Shown in pieces: positions 5,086 to 5,978 of a DNA stretch of 5,978 nt; the first letter of the stretch is position 1, and each line of letters opens with the position of its first letter. The stretch comes from an uncultured Oscillospiraceae bacterium (GTDB taxonomy: Bacteria; Bacillota; Clostridia; Oscillospirales; Oscillospiraceae), in contig CAJUCB010000057.1 in the NCBI GenBank assembly GCA_910584805.1, positions 1 to 5,978 of the forward strand, in the 5' to 3' direction. Position numbers and translations under genes: made by a program. The notes beneath the pieces were generated by a model that searched no databases, was not told the DNA's origin, and was given only the letters and a program-made list of their open reading frames with translations.

Positions 5086-5978
5086 ATGATCAAAAACATG
5101 AAGATCAGGAAAAGTCTGATCCTGGGCTACGGTGTTACGATATTGATTTCTGTCATCATTATCGTAGCGGCATTGTTAATGATGAACAATCAGAAAAATG
5201 CCTACACTGACATCATCGATGAACATGTCCGGGCGAAGCAATTGATCACAGACTGCCGCTTGGAGAGCAACATTGCCGCCCGCTATTTGCGAGATGCCGT
5301 GTTGTCCTATAATTCGGAAACTGTGAACCAAAGTGAAATCAATCAGCTTATTTCTGATGCGGCGGAATGCATGGGTAATCTTGATGCTGCAATCAAGGAA
5401 CTGGCACAGGTTTACCCCCTGAGCGATACATCCATTTTGACCAGCTATACCAACCTGGCAAATGCTTGGGAGGAAGTGGCCAAGTCCATTTCCAACCAGG
5501 TCAGCAATGGACAGATTACAGAGGCGGCCAACAGCATCGTGCGGGAATGCACCCCCAAGCTGACCGCTGCGGCAGATGCTTCCCGGATTGTGGCTGATGC
5601 GCTGACCCAGGCCCAGAATGATATCATTTCTGTTCAGAACCGGAATTCCACGCTGACCATCGTTGCCATCATTGTTGCAATGGCGATTGGGGCTTTGATC
5701 GTGGTCCGGATTGCGCTGATTATCATCCGCAGCATTGTCCGCCCTGTGGCCCAGGTGCAGGATGCGTTGCAGGGCTTCAGCGAAGGTAAGCTGGATATCC
5801 CTGTGGACTACGAGAGCAACAGTGAACTGGGTGAGATGTGTGTTGCCTTGCGTACCAGCCAGCATGTCCTCAATGGGGTCATTGGTGATACTTGCCATCT
5901 GTTGGAAGAGATGGGCGAGGGCAACTTCGATGTACGTACAAAGGACGAGGCCCTTTATGTTGGTGCTCTGAATAGCAT
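5086..5978 (+). CDS. Methyl-accepting chemotaxis protein, N-terminal part (3' end missing)
   Basis: Chemoreceptors sense ligands outside the cell and control the CheA kinase, and so flagellar rotation. The ATG at 5086 is preceded by GGGAGGAG (5073-5080). The frame stays open for 297 codons to the window edge, so the methylation helices and the signalling hairpin lie beyond it. Visible parts: a short basic N-terminus (MIKNMKIRKS), TM1 (about residues 11-33), a mostly helical outer domain of about 155 residues that fits a four-helix-bundle (4HB_MCP) sensor, TM2 (about 189-213), a HAMP domain with its proline at 220 (IVRPVAQVQDAL) and conserved SNSELGEM (245-251). Then a HAMP-like continuation, LLEEMGEGNFDVRTK, follows, as in many clostridial receptors. 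A sensor kinase with the same N-terminal architecture cannot be fully excluded, but LRTSQHVLNGVI after HAMP is receptor-like. Codon use is visibly more A/T-ending than in fliD. It may be cotranscribed with the ATPase gene, as no terminator separates them. Confidence 0.85.
   Translation, partial: MIKNMKIRKSLILGYGVTILISVIIIVAALLMMNNQKNAYTDIIDEHVRAKQLITDCRLESNIAARYLRDAVLSYNSETVNQSEINQLISDAAECMGNLDAAIKELAQVYPLSDTSILTSYTNLANAWEEVAKSISNQVSNGQITEAANSIVRECTPKLTAAADASRIVADALTQAQNDIISVQNRNSTLTIVAIIVAMAIGALIVVRIALIIIRSIVRPVAQVQDALQGFSEGKLDIPVDYESNSELGEMCVALRTSQHVLNGVIGDTCHLLEEMGEGNFDVRTKDEALYVGALNS

Noticed and set aside
5061..5090. Possible sigma-D promoter before the chemoreceptor, starting with TAAA at about 5061.
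   Set aside because: The sequence 15 bases further, GATCTTAT, does not fit GCCGATAA/T and overlaps the start codon and the Shine-Dalgarno region.

Overview
The window looks like part of a chromosome from a motile, Gram-positive anaerobe of the class Clostridia, probably Oscillospiraceae-like. This rests on the Gram-positive style of the Shine-Dalgarno sites (AGGAGG, GGGAGGAG), the fliD-fliS-fliT order, the clostridial look of FliD and of the chemoreceptor, and moderately high GC with mostly G/C-ending codons. The family-level placement is an inference. No search was run.

Layout. (1) Positions 1-2269 hold most of fliD, the flagellar filament cap; its N-terminal end lies upstream. It is followed on the same strand by fliS (2300-2719), the flagellin export chaperone, and by a small helical FliT-like chaperone gene (about 2742-3113). 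The tight spacing and the lack of any terminator between them indicate one late-flagellar operon. (2) A perfect 14-bp hairpin at 3121-3152 lies between this operon and a convergent gene, so it probably terminates transcription from both sides. (3) Positions 3171-4076, minus strand, encode a membrane-anchored papain-like cysteine peptidase of the C39-like type. It has its own good sigma-A promoter. (4) Positions 4077-4276 are a divergent regulatory region with a promoter facing each way, a 16-nt-period direct repeat and an inverted repeat. (5) Positions 4277-5050 encode an FtsE-like ABC ATPase with no permease gene beside it. (6) From 5086 to the window edge runs the N-terminal part of a methyl-accepting chemotaxis protein: two membrane segments, a helical sensor domain, a HAMP domain and the start of a second HAMP-like segment.

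How it fits together. FliS and FliT are the export chaperones of flagellin and of the FliD cap, so the first three genes form one assembly module. The chemoreceptor belongs to the same motility programme. The peptidase and the orphan FtsE-like ATPase are the less understood part. They are transcribed divergently from a shared 200-bp region, and nothing in the sequence ties them directly to flagella. A link to cell-envelope remodelling, by analogy with FtsEX and its hydrolases, is possible but speculative.

No tRNA, rRNA, CRISPR array, insertion sequence or origin was seen. No gene-free stretch is longer than about 200 bases.
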